64,000 nucleotides of DNA, taken from Catellatospora sichuanensis. GTDB taxonomy: Bacteria; Actinomycetota; Actinomycetes; Mycobacteriales; Micromonosporaceae. A program made the translations under genes and the position numbers. Location: contig NZ_ML660183.1 of assembly GCF_007483665.1 (NCBI RefSeq), forward strand, positions 1 through 64,000. Direction: 5' to 3'. The notes below the pieces were generated by a model, which saw nothing but the letters and a program-made list of their open reading frames with translations, made no database searches and was not told where the DNA came from. This document shows positions 8,366-16,497 of the stretch, piece after piece (position 1 is the stretch's first letter; every line of letters begins with the position of its first letter).

Positions 8366-8373
8366 ACATCGCC
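8366..8373. repeat. Left 8-bp target-site duplication
   Basis: ACATCGCC directly abuts the left inverted repeat of the ISL3 element and is repeated exactly at 10029-10036. Confidence 0.9.
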
Positions 8374-8395
8374 GGCTCTGAAGCACTTTCCGTGA
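8374..8395. repeat. ISL3 left terminal inverted repeat
   Basis: 22-bp terminal repeat, pairing with 10007-10028 with four mismatches. Confidence 0.85.
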
Positions 8396-8407
8396 CGCCG
8401 CGTGGGC

Positions 8408-10003
8408 TCAGGCGTCGAGGAGGATTCTGAGGCGCAGTAGGTCATGGTTTGCGCGGCCGAACATCGTGCGCTTCAGCATCTTGATCTTGTTGATGCGGCC
8501 TTCGACCTTGCCGGAACTGTAGGGCAAGGTCAGCCCGGCGACCACGGCCTTCCAGTCCTTGCGTAACCCCGCGGCGAATGAGGCGATCTCCCGGACCGGT
8601 CCGTCTCGGGCATCGTCGGCCCATTGTGCGAGTTCGAGGCCACGACGTTCGCGCAGCATCACGTTGAACCGGCGGGCCAGATCGCAGGTCGCCGCCAGTT
8701 CCGGGTTACCGTCGCAGACCCGCTTCAGGTCGAGGCGTTCGTCTGCCGACAGGTCGTCCTGCGGCCGCATGATCCACGCCACGAGGTCGCGAGGTTTGAT
8801 CGCCTTGGGCTGTTCCGGCTCGTCGATGTGCTCCCTCAGGCGGATCAGCCACCGCCGCAGGGTGCGCTCACTGCCGCGGAAGCCCTGCTCCCGGATCTCC
8901 GCCAGGAGTGTCTGCGTGCTGATGCAGCCCTCGGCGGTGCGTCTGCGCAGGTGCGGCTTATAGGGCTCGAGCAGCTGGCTCAGCCGCGGCGCGGTGGAGA
9001 TGAGTTCGTCGGCGGTGGCCGCCAGGGTGTACTTGCGCACGGTCTTGGGGTCCAGATGCAGTGCCGAAGCGATCTGCCCAGGGAGCCAACCCTTCGCCAG
9101 CAGTACATGAACCTCGGCGTGGCGGGTGCGTGTCTGCTGCGCCCGTGGACCGTCGGCAGCCTGTGACGCCTGCAGTTCGACGACGACGGCAGCAGGCTGT
9201 GGACGCAGCGCACTGCGGTGGCGCCTGACGGCGCTGTCGACCGCGGTCGCCAGGTTGTTGATCAAATGCCAGCGGTCGGCGACCTGGACCGCGGCGCCCG
9301 CCGCGCGGGCGGCGCCGTCGGCGTAGTAGCCGGCCCGGTCCCGGCAGATCACCTCAACGCCCGGGTGAGCCGACAACCACGCGGCGAACGTCGCGGCCTC
9401 GCGGTCAGGCAGCACGTCGACCGGCTGGGAGGTTTCGATGTCGACCAGGATCGTGTTGTAGGTCTGACCACGGCGCACCGCGAACTCGTCCACGCCCAGC
9501 ACTGCAGGTGTCAGGGTGTCTGGTGGCGGAATCCGACGGATAAGCCGGATCAAGGTCGTGGCGTGCACGGTCATGCCCAGATGCTCGGCCAAGCGTGCGC
9601 CGGGCCGGCCGCCGGCGGCCAGCGCCACCCGCTCAAGCATCCGACGCTGCAGCAGACTGCGCCGGCCATGCCGAAATGTCAGGCCGTCCACCTGCTCGGC
9701 AAACGTCCGCCGCCCACACCTGTCGTTGACGCAGATGAACCGGCGGACCTGCAGCTGAACCACGAGTTCGCGGCCACCTGCGGCGACGTCGGCCAGTCGC
9801 CGTTCATAGCTGCTGTGCACCCTGCCCGACGCCGTCAGGCAGTCCGGGCAGATCGACTCCGGCCCCGCACAGGCTGCCACAACACGCACAGACCGGCCAC
9901 GCAGGTGCACCGACTCGACCCTCACCGCCGAAAGGTGCGGAAGAAGCACACGGACGAGATCGGGTTCCAGATTGGACACAAGCCATGATCGACGACGGCG
10001 CAC
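8408..10003 (-). CDS. ISL3-family transposase
   Basis: A 531-residue DDE transposase, the normal length for ISL3. An N-terminal zinc-binding region (C-P-D-C, then 'FICVNDRCGRRTF') is followed by 'VLGVDEFAVRRGQTY' with the first catalytic Asp and 'VICRDRAGYYADGA' with the second. The C-terminal signature SGKVEGRINKIKMLKR contains the catalytic Glu. An internal HTH_38-like insert ('GWLPGQIASALHLDPKTVRKY') lies in the middle. The start is either GTG 10003, just inside the right inverted repeat, or GTG 9979 (VSNLEPD); neither has a clear ribosome-binding site. No frameshift or missing residue was seen, so it is probably active. Confidence 0.92.
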   Translation of the reverse strand: MRRRRSWLVSNLEPDLVRVLLPHLSAVRVESVHLRGRSVRVVAACAGPESICPDCLTASGRVHSSYERRLADVAAGGRELVVQLQVRRFICVNDRCGRRTFAEQVDGLTFRHGRRSLLQRRMLERVALAAGGRPGARLAEHLGMTVHATTLIRLIRRIPPPDTLTPAVLGVDEFAVRRGQTYNTILVDIETSQPVDVLPDREAATFAAWLSAHPGVEVICRDRAGYYADGAARAAGAAVQVADRWHLINNLATAVDSAVRRHRSALRPQPAAVVVELQASQAADGPRAQQTRTRHAEVHVLLAKGWLPGQIASALHLDPKTVRKYTLAATADELISTAPRLSQLLEPYKPHLRRRTAEGCISTQTLLAEIREQGFRGSERTLRRWLIRLREHIDEPEQPKAIKPRDLVAWIMRPQDDLSADERLDLKRVCDGNPELAATCDLARRFNVMLRERRGLELAQWADDARDGPVREIASFAAGLRKDWKAVVAGLTLPYSSGKVEGRINKIKMLKRTMFGRANHDLLRLRILLDA

Positions 10004-10006
10004 GCT

Positions 10007-10028
10007 TCACGGAATTTGCATCAGAGCC
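10007..10028. repeat. ISL3 right terminal inverted repeat
   Basis: Right terminal repeat, inverted relative to 8374-8395. Confidence 0.85.
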
Positions 10029-10036
10029 ACATCGCC
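10029..10036. repeat. Right 8-bp target-site duplication
   Basis: ACATCGCC, identical to 8366-8373. Confidence 0.9.
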
Positions 10037-10185
10037 GTGGCCGTTGACAATCGGCCGGCATCATGGTCTCAAACCCCGCAGCAGCACCAGCCAAACCATC
10101 GAGTACGTCTTGTCGGCTCACGCGTCACCGCAGCGTACGCGGCACGGCAACTGTGGTAGGCGTGAACTCCTCTGTGCCCCTGCAG

Positions 10186-11007
10186 CTAGCCCAACAGAGT
10201 GCAGGCACCGTTGAGAAACTCCTCATGCGTGCAGAGGGCACGGTAGAGGGCGGTTTTCCAGTCATTAGCCCCGCGACTTTTGGCGTATGAACGCGCTTCA
10301 CGCATGACCGTATCCAGCACCGCGACACGACCACCTGCTGCAAACAGGTCGCGGAAGCTGTCAGCGCGGTCTTGGAGTTCGACGTTTGCCTCTCGGCGAA
10401 AGGTCGTATAGAGGTCGAGGTGCTTGAGATGGTAAAGGTACCGGCGATACGTGCTCAAGTCGACCACATCAGGCGCCAGCCGGTAGTTGACGGTCACAAC
10501 GCGATACGTGTCGACGTCGGCAAGCAGGATTGGTGCCGTCGGCGGAACGTCGAAGTAGGGGTGGAGGAACCTCTCGTCCGCCAATTGCGCCCTTTTGTTG
10601 CCTTTGGTCTGGTTGCAGTTGTAGCAGACGGGCACGAGGTTGGCTGAGAGGACTGCGTACTCCGGGAATACCGATTTTGGTAGGTAGTGGTCAAGGGACC
10701 TGACAGTGGCGCAGCCGCACATGGGGCATCGCCGGTTGGCGGCGGCATCGAAGAGGAGTTGGTGTAGATCTCCATCTTCGGCCGCAAGATCGTAGTTGGA
10801 CTGAAGGGCTTCTTTAGCATCTTTGTCGTCTTCGGCGATGACCGAGGAGGTCGAGCAGAGGTGCCACTGCGCGTCGTAGGCGGCGTATGCGGCGAGGACG
10901 TTTTGCTCGACTCGGCGCAGGTGCGTTTTGGTGGGCTGTCGGCGGCGTTGAGTAAGAGACGTGAGCCTGGTGGTGTCGTCGATGCGCGGTCGCGGGATGT
11001 GGTACAT
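10186..11007 (-). CDS. HNH endonuclease, PtuB-like
   Basis: A 273-residue HNH nuclease. A zinc knuckle CPMCG (94-98) precedes LDHYLPKS (105-112), which holds the catalytic His. NLVPVCYNCNQTKGN (123-137) supplies the second Cys pair and Asn, and 'RFLHPYFD' (about 146-153) follows. This layout, together with an overlapping-ABC type ATPase directly upstream, is that of PtuB in Septu systems and retron-associated PtuAB. The gene starts one base after the ATPase stop and is the last of four coupled genes read from 15095. It probably degrades nucleic acid when the ATPase is triggered. HNH assignment is firm; the Septu relation is inferred from context. Confidence 0.85.
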   Translation of the reverse strand: MYHIPRPRIDDTTRLTSLTQRRRQPTKTHLRRVEQNVLAAYAAYDAQWHLCSTSSVIAEDDKDAKEALQSNYDLAAEDGDLHQLLFDAAANRRCPMCGCATVRSLDHYLPKSVFPEYAVLSANLVPVCYNCNQTKGNKRAQLADERFLHPYFDVPPTAPILLADVDTYRVVTVNYRLAPDVVDLSTYRRYLYHLKHLDLYTTFRREANVELQDRADSFRDLFAAGGRVAVLDTVMREARSYAKSRGANDWKTALYRALCTHEEFLNGACTLLG

Positions 11008-11008
11008 G

Positions 11009-12535
11009 CTAGGTCCGCGAGCGGTAGATGCTCTGGACGTAGGCGCGTCCTTGTGCGCTCATCTGACCGTCGAACATGTCCTCGATCTGGTCGGGGGTAT
11101 GGTGCTCGGCGAGGTTTTCCAGGGTCGAATGATAGTCGGTTGAGCGGCTGTCGAGGCTGAAAACGGTCTTGGTCAAATAGCCGACGTTCTCAGCGAAGGT
11201 TTCTTGTTCGGGGCGCCGAATACGGGTCATTTCGCCGATGCGTTCGAGGATGTGAACGTACCTGGCGGGGACTTCCTGCAGAACGACGGGTGAGTGGGTG
11301 GCGATGACCGCGTAGGAGTCGCGGTCGTCGAGGACGACATTGATTGACCGAAGCAACGCCGCAAGCAAGGGCGGATGCAGGTGACACTCGGGCTCGTCGA
11401 AAAGCAGCAGGGACTTGATCTGCATATGGGCGACGAGTTGCAGAACAATGTTGAGGACAATCTTGTGTCCGGTACTGAGGCGATCGAACACTACTTCGAA
11501 TCGCCGATCGTCAGCGAGTGCCGCCGTCGTGAAGCCTGCCTGCGGGTAGGAGGGTTCACGCAGGAGCGGCTCGAGTGCTTCCCGGAGGAGGACGGTTCGC
11601 GAGGCCCGAGTTTGCTGCAGCGCCATGACAGTTTCGGCGCGGAGTTCGGCGATGCTCTTAAGCGGGTCGGTGACACCACGACCGCGGAAGCTGCGCAAGC
11701 CGCAGTACACATAGCCGAACACCTCGCCTTTGGTGCGCATTTGGTCTGCGGCTTGGCGCGATTCGCGGCCGGGGATGGCGAAGGTATCGAAGGCCGAGTA
11801 GGACACTGACACGACCGCCCCGAACGGAAAAGCTGGTTCGCGCACGAAAGCCCCGGCGCTATCCATTAACTCATAACGGTTGGCGGGTGCCCGTGATGCC
11901 ACTGAGGCTAGGTTCGCCAGCAGTTTCGTCTTTCCCGTGCCGTTGTAGCCGATGATGACATTGATGCGTCCAGGCAACAGCGGTGCCTGGTTGAAGGCTA
12001 GCGGCACCGTGAAATGGCTGCCGCCGACTGTCGTTCGGAACGGCAAGGTCATCGGTGCGCCTGGTTGCTGGGCGTCGGCGGTGTTGGCGAGCAGCGCTGC
12101 GGCGTCATGGATCGCCCGAGTGGCACTGCCTGTTCGCTCCAGCGACTTCCTGAAGCCCGGATGTTCGGAAAACGAATCAGCGATGGTGGGATCGGCAGCG
12201 ATATCTCGCAGGCCGGCAAGGACAGCGTCGCGGACGTCCGTTCCCGCCTGGTGAAGGTTCTCGTAGTACGACAGTGATTGGCCCAGTGAGCAGTACCCAG
12301 GAGTGAGCTGAGTGAACCGCACATCGAGCGGGGTCATGCCACCCGTTTGGTCCCGATGGAGGATCTTGACGGATCCAACGTCGACTGGCGCCTGGCTAGC
12401 CGACAGATACAGATGGAGACGAAATGTCGTCACGTATCCGTAGTCGTTCCAGTTGTCGCGGACGAGCACCACGGTTGTGCCAGGATGGTCGCTGACTGCA
12501 GGCAGGTTGTCGACGACGAAGAACGTTATTCTCAT
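11009..12535 (-). CDS. AAA/ABC-type ATPase, PtuA-like
   Basis: A 508-residue protein started at ATG 12535, which overlaps the stop of the ASCH gene by ATGA; the frame continues upstream but only as a shadow of that gene. Walker A is GYNGTGKT (196-203), the signature region LSTGHK (353-358), Walker B LLLFDEPE (376-383), with ECHLHP and the H-loop THSP (414-417). This is the OLD/PtuA-type arrangement used in defence ATPases. The N-terminal ~180 residues, before the P-loop, are an extra domain of unknown fold, which may sense the trigger. The HNH gene follows after one base. It probably assembles with the HNH protein and controls it. Confidence 0.85.
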   Translation of the reverse strand: MRITFFVVDNLPAVSDHPGTTVVLVRDNWNDYGYVTTFRLHLYLSASQAPVDVGSVKILHRDQTGGMTPLDVRFTQLTPGYCSLGQSLSYYENLHQAGTDVRDAVLAGLRDIAADPTIADSFSEHPGFRKSLERTGSATRAIHDAAALLANTADAQQPGAPMTLPFRTTVGGSHFTVPLAFNQAPLLPGRINVIIGYNGTGKTKLLANLASVASRAPANRYELMDSAGAFVREPAFPFGAVVSVSYSAFDTFAIPGRESRQAADQMRTKGEVFGYVYCGLRSFRGRGVTDPLKSIAELRAETVMALQQTRASRTVLLREALEPLLREPSYPQAGFTTAALADDRRFEVVFDRLSTGHKIVLNIVLQLVAHMQIKSLLLFDEPECHLHPPLLAALLRSINVVLDDRDSYAVIATHSPVVLQEVPARYVHILERIGEMTRIRRPEQETFAENVGYLTKTVFSLDSRSTDYHSTLENLAEHHTPDQIEDMFDGQMSAQGRAYVQSIYRSRT

Positions 12536-12978
12536 GTCGGTCCGACTGCGGCGGCCAGTTGTTGAAGCGTTTTCGGGTCGTCGTGGGTGATGAACCGGTA
12601 GCTCTGGGGTGGATGAAAGCGATGAGTGCTTCGCAGTTCGCCGAGAGGCAGCACCACCGGAAGGCGCTGGATGTGGTGGAGGTATATCAGGCAGGCGATG
12701 TCGCTGCCGTCGAGGTAGTCGTAGTACTCCTGACGGGTGAGCGCGGTGTTGGGACCGTGGTGCGGCCACGCACCACGAGGGGTAAGCACACGTACTTTCT
12801 CGACGCGGGCGGTTCCAACAACAGCCATCAGGGGTGAGCTGGCGTACAAGATCACGGCCGTGCCCGGCTCTGCACTGACGCGTCGTCGGCGCAGTTCCGC
12901 AGACTTGCTGCCATCGAGGATCGCTTGAGCGAAGCGGGGGCGCAGCGACAACAGCAGTGGCCGGGATGCGGTTTTCAT
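12532..12978 (-). CDS. ASCH-domain protein
   Basis: A 148-residue protein beginning MKTASRPLLLSLRPRFAQAILDGSKSAELRRRR, the standard ASCH opening (SLRPxFAxAIxxGxKxxELRR); 'AVILYASSPLMAVVGTARV' supplies the next beta strands. ASCH domains have a PUA-like fold and bind RNA or modified bases; some are hydrolases. It overlaps both the gene before it (12975-12978, ATGA) and the ATPase after it (12532-12535, ATGA), so it is stoichiometrically tied to them. A role in recognising RNA or modified nucleic acid for the operon is an inference. Confidence 0.85.
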   Translation of the reverse strand: MKTASRPLLLSLRPRFAQAILDGSKSAELRRRRVSAEPGTAVILYASSPLMAVVGTARVEKVRVLTPRGAWPHHGPNTALTRQEYYDYLDGSDIACLIYLHHIQRLPVVLPLGELRSTHRFHPPQSYRFITHDDPKTLQQLAAAVGPT

Positions 12979-15095
12979 GAGCGTAGTCCCTGTCCCTCTG
13001 TGAGGATCTGCGCAAACAACGGTGGCGCGATCTTGATCGGTGCCTGCGGGACGGTCTTCTGACCGTACTGCTTGGCCAACGCCTCCAGACGGCTGAGGGT
13101 CACCTGGTTGGGGAAGATTTCCGTGTCGGTGAACCGGATGACCTGTGCCCGACCCTCGTCGGCGACGTGGGTAACTTGACTCCGGTCCCAGACACCGAGG
13201 TGACGGTAGGAGTCCATGAGTTCATCGACGTCGGCGACGTAGGACTCCTCTACCAGCGAGCAGCCGATAATTCCTGGCGGGAACAGCGGTTTGCCAGGCC
13301 CTTTGTGCTTCTTGACGTACCAGAGGACACGGGCAGGGGCGTCGATGATTTGCGGCAGGCTGCGGTAGTAGACGTGCTCGCGGCTTAGGGCGAGTTCGGC
13401 CGGACGCCCTGTGAGAATCTGCGGCACACCGAACAACTGCGCTGCCCACCTGGCCTCGATGGAGACGGCGTAGGTTGGGATATCGGCATCCAGTAACCGC
13501 GCTGGCCACCATGCTCGCTCGAACTCAGCAGCGGCGGTCGCAGGCATACCCGATCTTAGGCTTGGCATATCGTCCCGAACAAGGGTTCGAAGAACTTCAA
13601 CCGCGCGCGCCTCGACGTCGGCCATCGGCGCGCAGAGGTCGATGACGACAGCAGCCATGTGGCCGTCGTCGGCCAGAATAAAGCCCTCTGCGGTCGCGGC
13701 ATCCTTGATCAACGGCGACGGCAGTGGATCGAGGATCCTGATGAGCGACCGTTCAGCTCGTCGGCACTGTTCACGCAGCGCGAACAGGATCTGTCTCGCC
13801 AGCGTCAGGGCCTCAGCGCTATCACGCACCCGGATGAGTGGTACGCACAGTGCCGGCCCGCGAACCTCAGTGGCATACAGAAGCATGGCGACGTCGTCTG
13901 GGCCCGTCAGCGCGTATAGCGGAGCTCGGAGTCCCGCGATCGCGTTCTTGAGGTCCTGTGCGGACTCCGATGTCATCGGGTCGACGAATCCGCTCAGGTC
14001 GTCCAGATTGTCGGCACCCACATGCGTCTTATGGTAGTCGCTGCCGGAGAGCGCAATCGGCCGGTAGTCCTGCGAACGGGCCAGTTCCTCGAGGTGGACG
14101 ATCGCCGCTAGCGGTCGCATCACCCGAACCCCGAAGTGCGTCATGACTTGGGAAAAAAACGTGTCAGCGCTTTCGAACGTCACGAAAACGGTCACGCCCG
14201 CGCTGATGCAGTCGGCCAATCCGGCAACCAAAGATTGGTCTTTCCACGGCAACTCACTGACCCCTCGGGCGGCGGTGAGCATGGCCCGGAGCTCTTCCTT
14301 TGTCTGCGTGGATCCGACTAGGTCGTGCCGCGTGGTAACCATGCTGTCCAGCCGGTCGGTGTACTGACGGCGGCGAGTAGCCGATTGCACGCCGGTCAAC
14401 TCGACACGCAGTGCCACCGTCACTATCAACTGCAGCTGCTGGTACAGATCATCGCCGGCCAGTGCTGCAGCTTCGATATGGTCGCGGTCTTCGGGATCCT
14501 GTATCGCTTCCAAGACGGTCATGTCGAAGCAGGCGCGTAGAGCTGGCTCTTCTTGACGCGACATTAGGGTTGGGTGGCCATGGTCTCGCCACCAGACCAC
14601 CAACGGCAGGCCTTGCCTATTACGCCCAGGGACCTCGGTTTGCTGGTTAAAGCCGAGCTTCAACCAGACCTGATCGATGCCGTAGCTCTGGCGGCATTTA
14701 GCCATGACACCCGGTCGGTCACGGTGGGTCTCGCTGATGTACTCGACTAGCGCCCGCGCGATGCCGTTCTTGCGCACATCAGTGGCCACACACAGGTGGA
14801 CCAAAGTCACTCTTCTGCGGGACAACCGGTAGAGAACGTATCCGACCACGCGATCTTGAACCAGAGCCGCCACTAGCGTGCCACGTTCGGCCGACGCCGT
14901 GTAGACGGCGAAGGGCAGCTGGCCGAGCGTCTTCTTCGCTAGGTCGCCTAGTTTGATACAAGAGTCGATGCGGGCTACCTCGGTCGCTGCGACCTTCGCG
15001 ATTCGAACAGCTCCGGGCAGTCCACCATCCGCCTCGATCATTGCGAAAGTCTGCCGCATCGACGCCCGCAGCACAATAGGTAGCCACACACTCAC
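12975..15095 (-). CDS. GNAT-PIN-like-EVE/ASCH multidomain protein
   Basis: A 706-residue fusion. Residues about 30-170 are a GNAT acetyltransferase, with the acetyl-CoA loop in LCVATDVRKNGIARALVEYI (101-120). Residues about 188-335 fit a PIN-type RNase: FDMTVLE (190-196), E232 in 'ALRVEL', D286 and D296 in 'KDQSLVAGLADC', and D310. A middle part (about 400-510) has weak GNAT-like features. Residues about 575-680 resemble an EVE/ASCH PUA-fold domain ('RVLWYVKKHKGPGKPLFPPGIIGCSLVEE' in pieces, ending 'RFTDTEIFPNQVTLSRL'). It is the first gene of the four-gene operon, ending in an ATGA overlap with the ASCH gene. The GTG start lacks a clear ribosome-binding site; ATG 15059 is an alternative. GNAT is firm, PIN probable, EVE probable. 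Confidence 0.7.
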   Translation of the reverse strand: MSVWLPIVLRASMRQTFAMIEADGGLPGAVRIAKVAATEVARIDSCIKLGDLAKKTLGQLPFAVYTASAERGTLVAALVQDRVVGYVLYRLSRRRVTLVHLCVATDVRKNGIARALVEYISETHRDRPGVMAKCRQSYGIDQVWLKLGFNQQTEVPGRNRQGLPLVVWWRDHGHPTLMSRQEEPALRACFDMTVLEAIQDPEDRDHIEAAALAGDDLYQQLQLIVTVALRVELTGVQSATRRRQYTDRLDSMVTTRHDLVGSTQTKEELRAMLTAARGVSELPWKDQSLVAGLADCISAGVTVFVTFESADTFFSQVMTHFGVRVMRPLAAIVHLEELARSQDYRPIALSGSDYHKTHVGADNLDDLSGFVDPMTSESAQDLKNAIAGLRAPLYALTGPDDVAMLLYATEVRGPALCVPLIRVRDSAEALTLARQILFALREQCRRAERSLIRILDPLPSPLIKDAATAEGFILADDGHMAAVVIDLCAPMADVEARAVEVLRTLVRDDMPSLRSGMPATAAAEFERAWWPARLLDADIPTYAVSIEARWAAQLFGVPQILTGRPAELALSREHVYYRSLPQIIDAPARVLWYVKKHKGPGKPLFPPGIIGCSLVEESYVADVDELMDSYRHLGVWDRSQVTHVADEGRAQVIRFTDTEIFPNQVTLSRLEALAKQYGQKTVPQAPIKIAPPLFAQILTEGQGLRS

Positions 15096-15495
15096 AAGCA
15101 GTCGCCGATGCCAGCTCGCTCACTGAAGTGTCGCTGTAGCCCAAAACTCGCCTCCGACTTGTGTACGGAAGTTCGGGACAATCTGGCCCCGCCGGCGCCG
15201 AGATGCAGATCGATCGGCCATGTCGGTTTCCCAGGTCCCGTATCGCAGTTGGGTGGTCAAGAGGACCTGTCCAAGCTAGTCACCCGCTTCCAGCGCACCG
15301 TCCGCAAATTACGACCTCGATCCCTCACACCACGTCGCGATAGTCCAACGGGCCATCGTCATCGTCATGATCCGACGCCAGCCCTTTAGCACAAAATCAG
15401 CCCAGCTGAAAGCCGCGCTCAGCACCAGCTGACCAGGTCCTTCAACAGGTACCAATTTCACTCCCGAGCGTCGTCCGGGGCGGATCCTGCTGAAG
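15096..15495. other. Divergent promoter region
   Basis: This 400-bp gap separates the leftward four-gene operon from the rightward nucleotidyltransferase-nuclease gene, so it must hold both promoters. I see no gene with a ribosome-binding site and no clear operator. Confidence 0.4.
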
Positions 15496-16497
15496 GTGGT
15501 TCAATCCAGTATGGCCACAACGCTGTTAGTTGACCTCCAGGAGATCCTCCGCTCGTTGATCACCGAGGTCGGAGAACCCGAAGAGATCTGGATGTTTGGA
15601 TCGCGCGCATATCGAACTGGCAGCACTAGAAGTGATATTGACTTGCTGCTCGTTGACCGCAAGAACGAAATCCGCAGAAACCGGCTACTTGAATGGCGGG
15701 AGAATGACGTTACGCGGCGGAAGGTGTTGGACTTCTTCATAAGCCGCGACGGCCATATGGCTGAAAGCGTCATCAATGGAAGCGTGCTCCCACATCGCGC
15801 TGATCTTCCAACGGAGCTTGATGCGATTCCACTTTGGCGCAATGGGAGCTTCGAATCGGACGGACTGTGGCAGCACGACGTCGACGCCGATACCGATTTT
15901 AAGATGACTATTATTCCGACAAACTTCAGCCGGACTCTGGCTGAGCTTCCGGGCGAGCTTGCGAGGTTGCGCCTCCCCAACACGTTCATGGGAAGCAATT
16001 GGCAATCCATTGCCATGTATTGCTCGGACGTCGCTGTGCGCGCCGTCGCGTCGATAGCTCAACTAGGAAGAAGAGCAAAGTGTATCAACACAGAGCGCGC
16101 ATACCCCACTGACGAATATGACGTGCAGAACCTACTATTCCTGGCCTTAAAGCCATGGCTCCCCGATCTTGAACTGAGTCCGATGCTCATCAAGTATGCT
16201 GACCAAAAGAAGTTTGCCGATCTTGCTGCCGTACAATCGCAGCTCGTTATCGAGGTCAAGTTCGTTAAAGCAAATGACCCAAGCGGCAACGCTCAAGTCG
16301 TGAAGCAAATCGCTTTCCTTGGCAATCTTTACAGACAGTCAGCGAGCGTCAAGGCAGTAATTATTCTCATCGTTATCGAATGGGACGCCACCGGGTGGGA
16401 TGGGTCGAAAATCGATCATGATCATACGGACTGGAATCACTCGCCTGTGTTACTTACGCGGAGCATCTCACTACCCAAGCCCGCAAACGGACGGTAG
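15496..16497 (+). CDS. Nucleotidyltransferase fused to PD-(D/E)XK nuclease
   Basis: A 333-residue protein. Residues about 10-95 are a minimal nucleotidyltransferase: G35-S36 in FGSRAYRTGS, D47 and D49 in SDIDL, and D79 in 'VLDFF'. After a linker region, residues about 205-300 fit a restriction-endonuclease core: D242 in 'KKFADLAAVQ', then E253-V-K255 in LVIEVKFVK, and an upstream acidic helix around 'DEYDVQN'. GTG 15496 and ATG 15511 are both possible starts; ATG has an AAGGTGG site about 11 bases upstream. GC content is lower than around it (31 of 60 bases at 15901-15960), a sign of acquisition. It converges with and overlaps the recombinase gene by 61 bp. It probably modifies or cuts nucleic acid in defence. 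Confidence 0.7.
   Translation: MVQSSMATTLLVDLQEILRSLITEVGEPEEIWMFGSRAYRTGSTRSDIDLLLVDRKNEIRRNRLLEWRENDVTRRKVLDFFISRDGHMAESVINGSVLPHRADLPTELDAIPLWRNGSFESDGLWQHDVDADTDFKMTIIPTNFSRTLAELPGELARLRLPNTFMGSNWQSIAMYCSDVAVRAVASIAQLGRRAKCINTERAYPTDEYDVQNLLFLALKPWLPDLELSPMLIKYADQKKFADLAAVQSQLVIEVKFVKANDPSGNAQVVKQIAFLGNLYRQSASVKAVIILIVIEWDATGWDGSKIDHDHTDWNHSPVLLTRSISLPKPANGR

Larger units (their letters stand above)
8374..10028. mobile_element. Complete ISL3-family insertion sequence
   Basis: The element is 1655 bp. Its ends are imperfect 22-bp inverted repeats (8374-8395 and 10007-10028, 18 of 22 matching) that begin GGCTCTGA. It is flanked by a perfect 8-bp direct repeat ACATCGCC; 8-bp duplications are characteristic of ISL3. 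It carries one intact transposase gene on the minus strand. The intact ends, perfect duplication and intact gene suggest a recent insertion. Removing it with one repeat copy joins 8350-8373 in frame to 10037-10159, a 48-codon frame whose reality is uncertain. Confidence 0.92.

Noticed and set aside
12536..13015. Long N-terminal extension of the PtuA-like ATPase
   Set aside because: It lies antiparallel in frame to nothing useful and overlaps the ASCH gene completely in another frame; ATG 12535 has the ATGA overlap expected of a coupled start.
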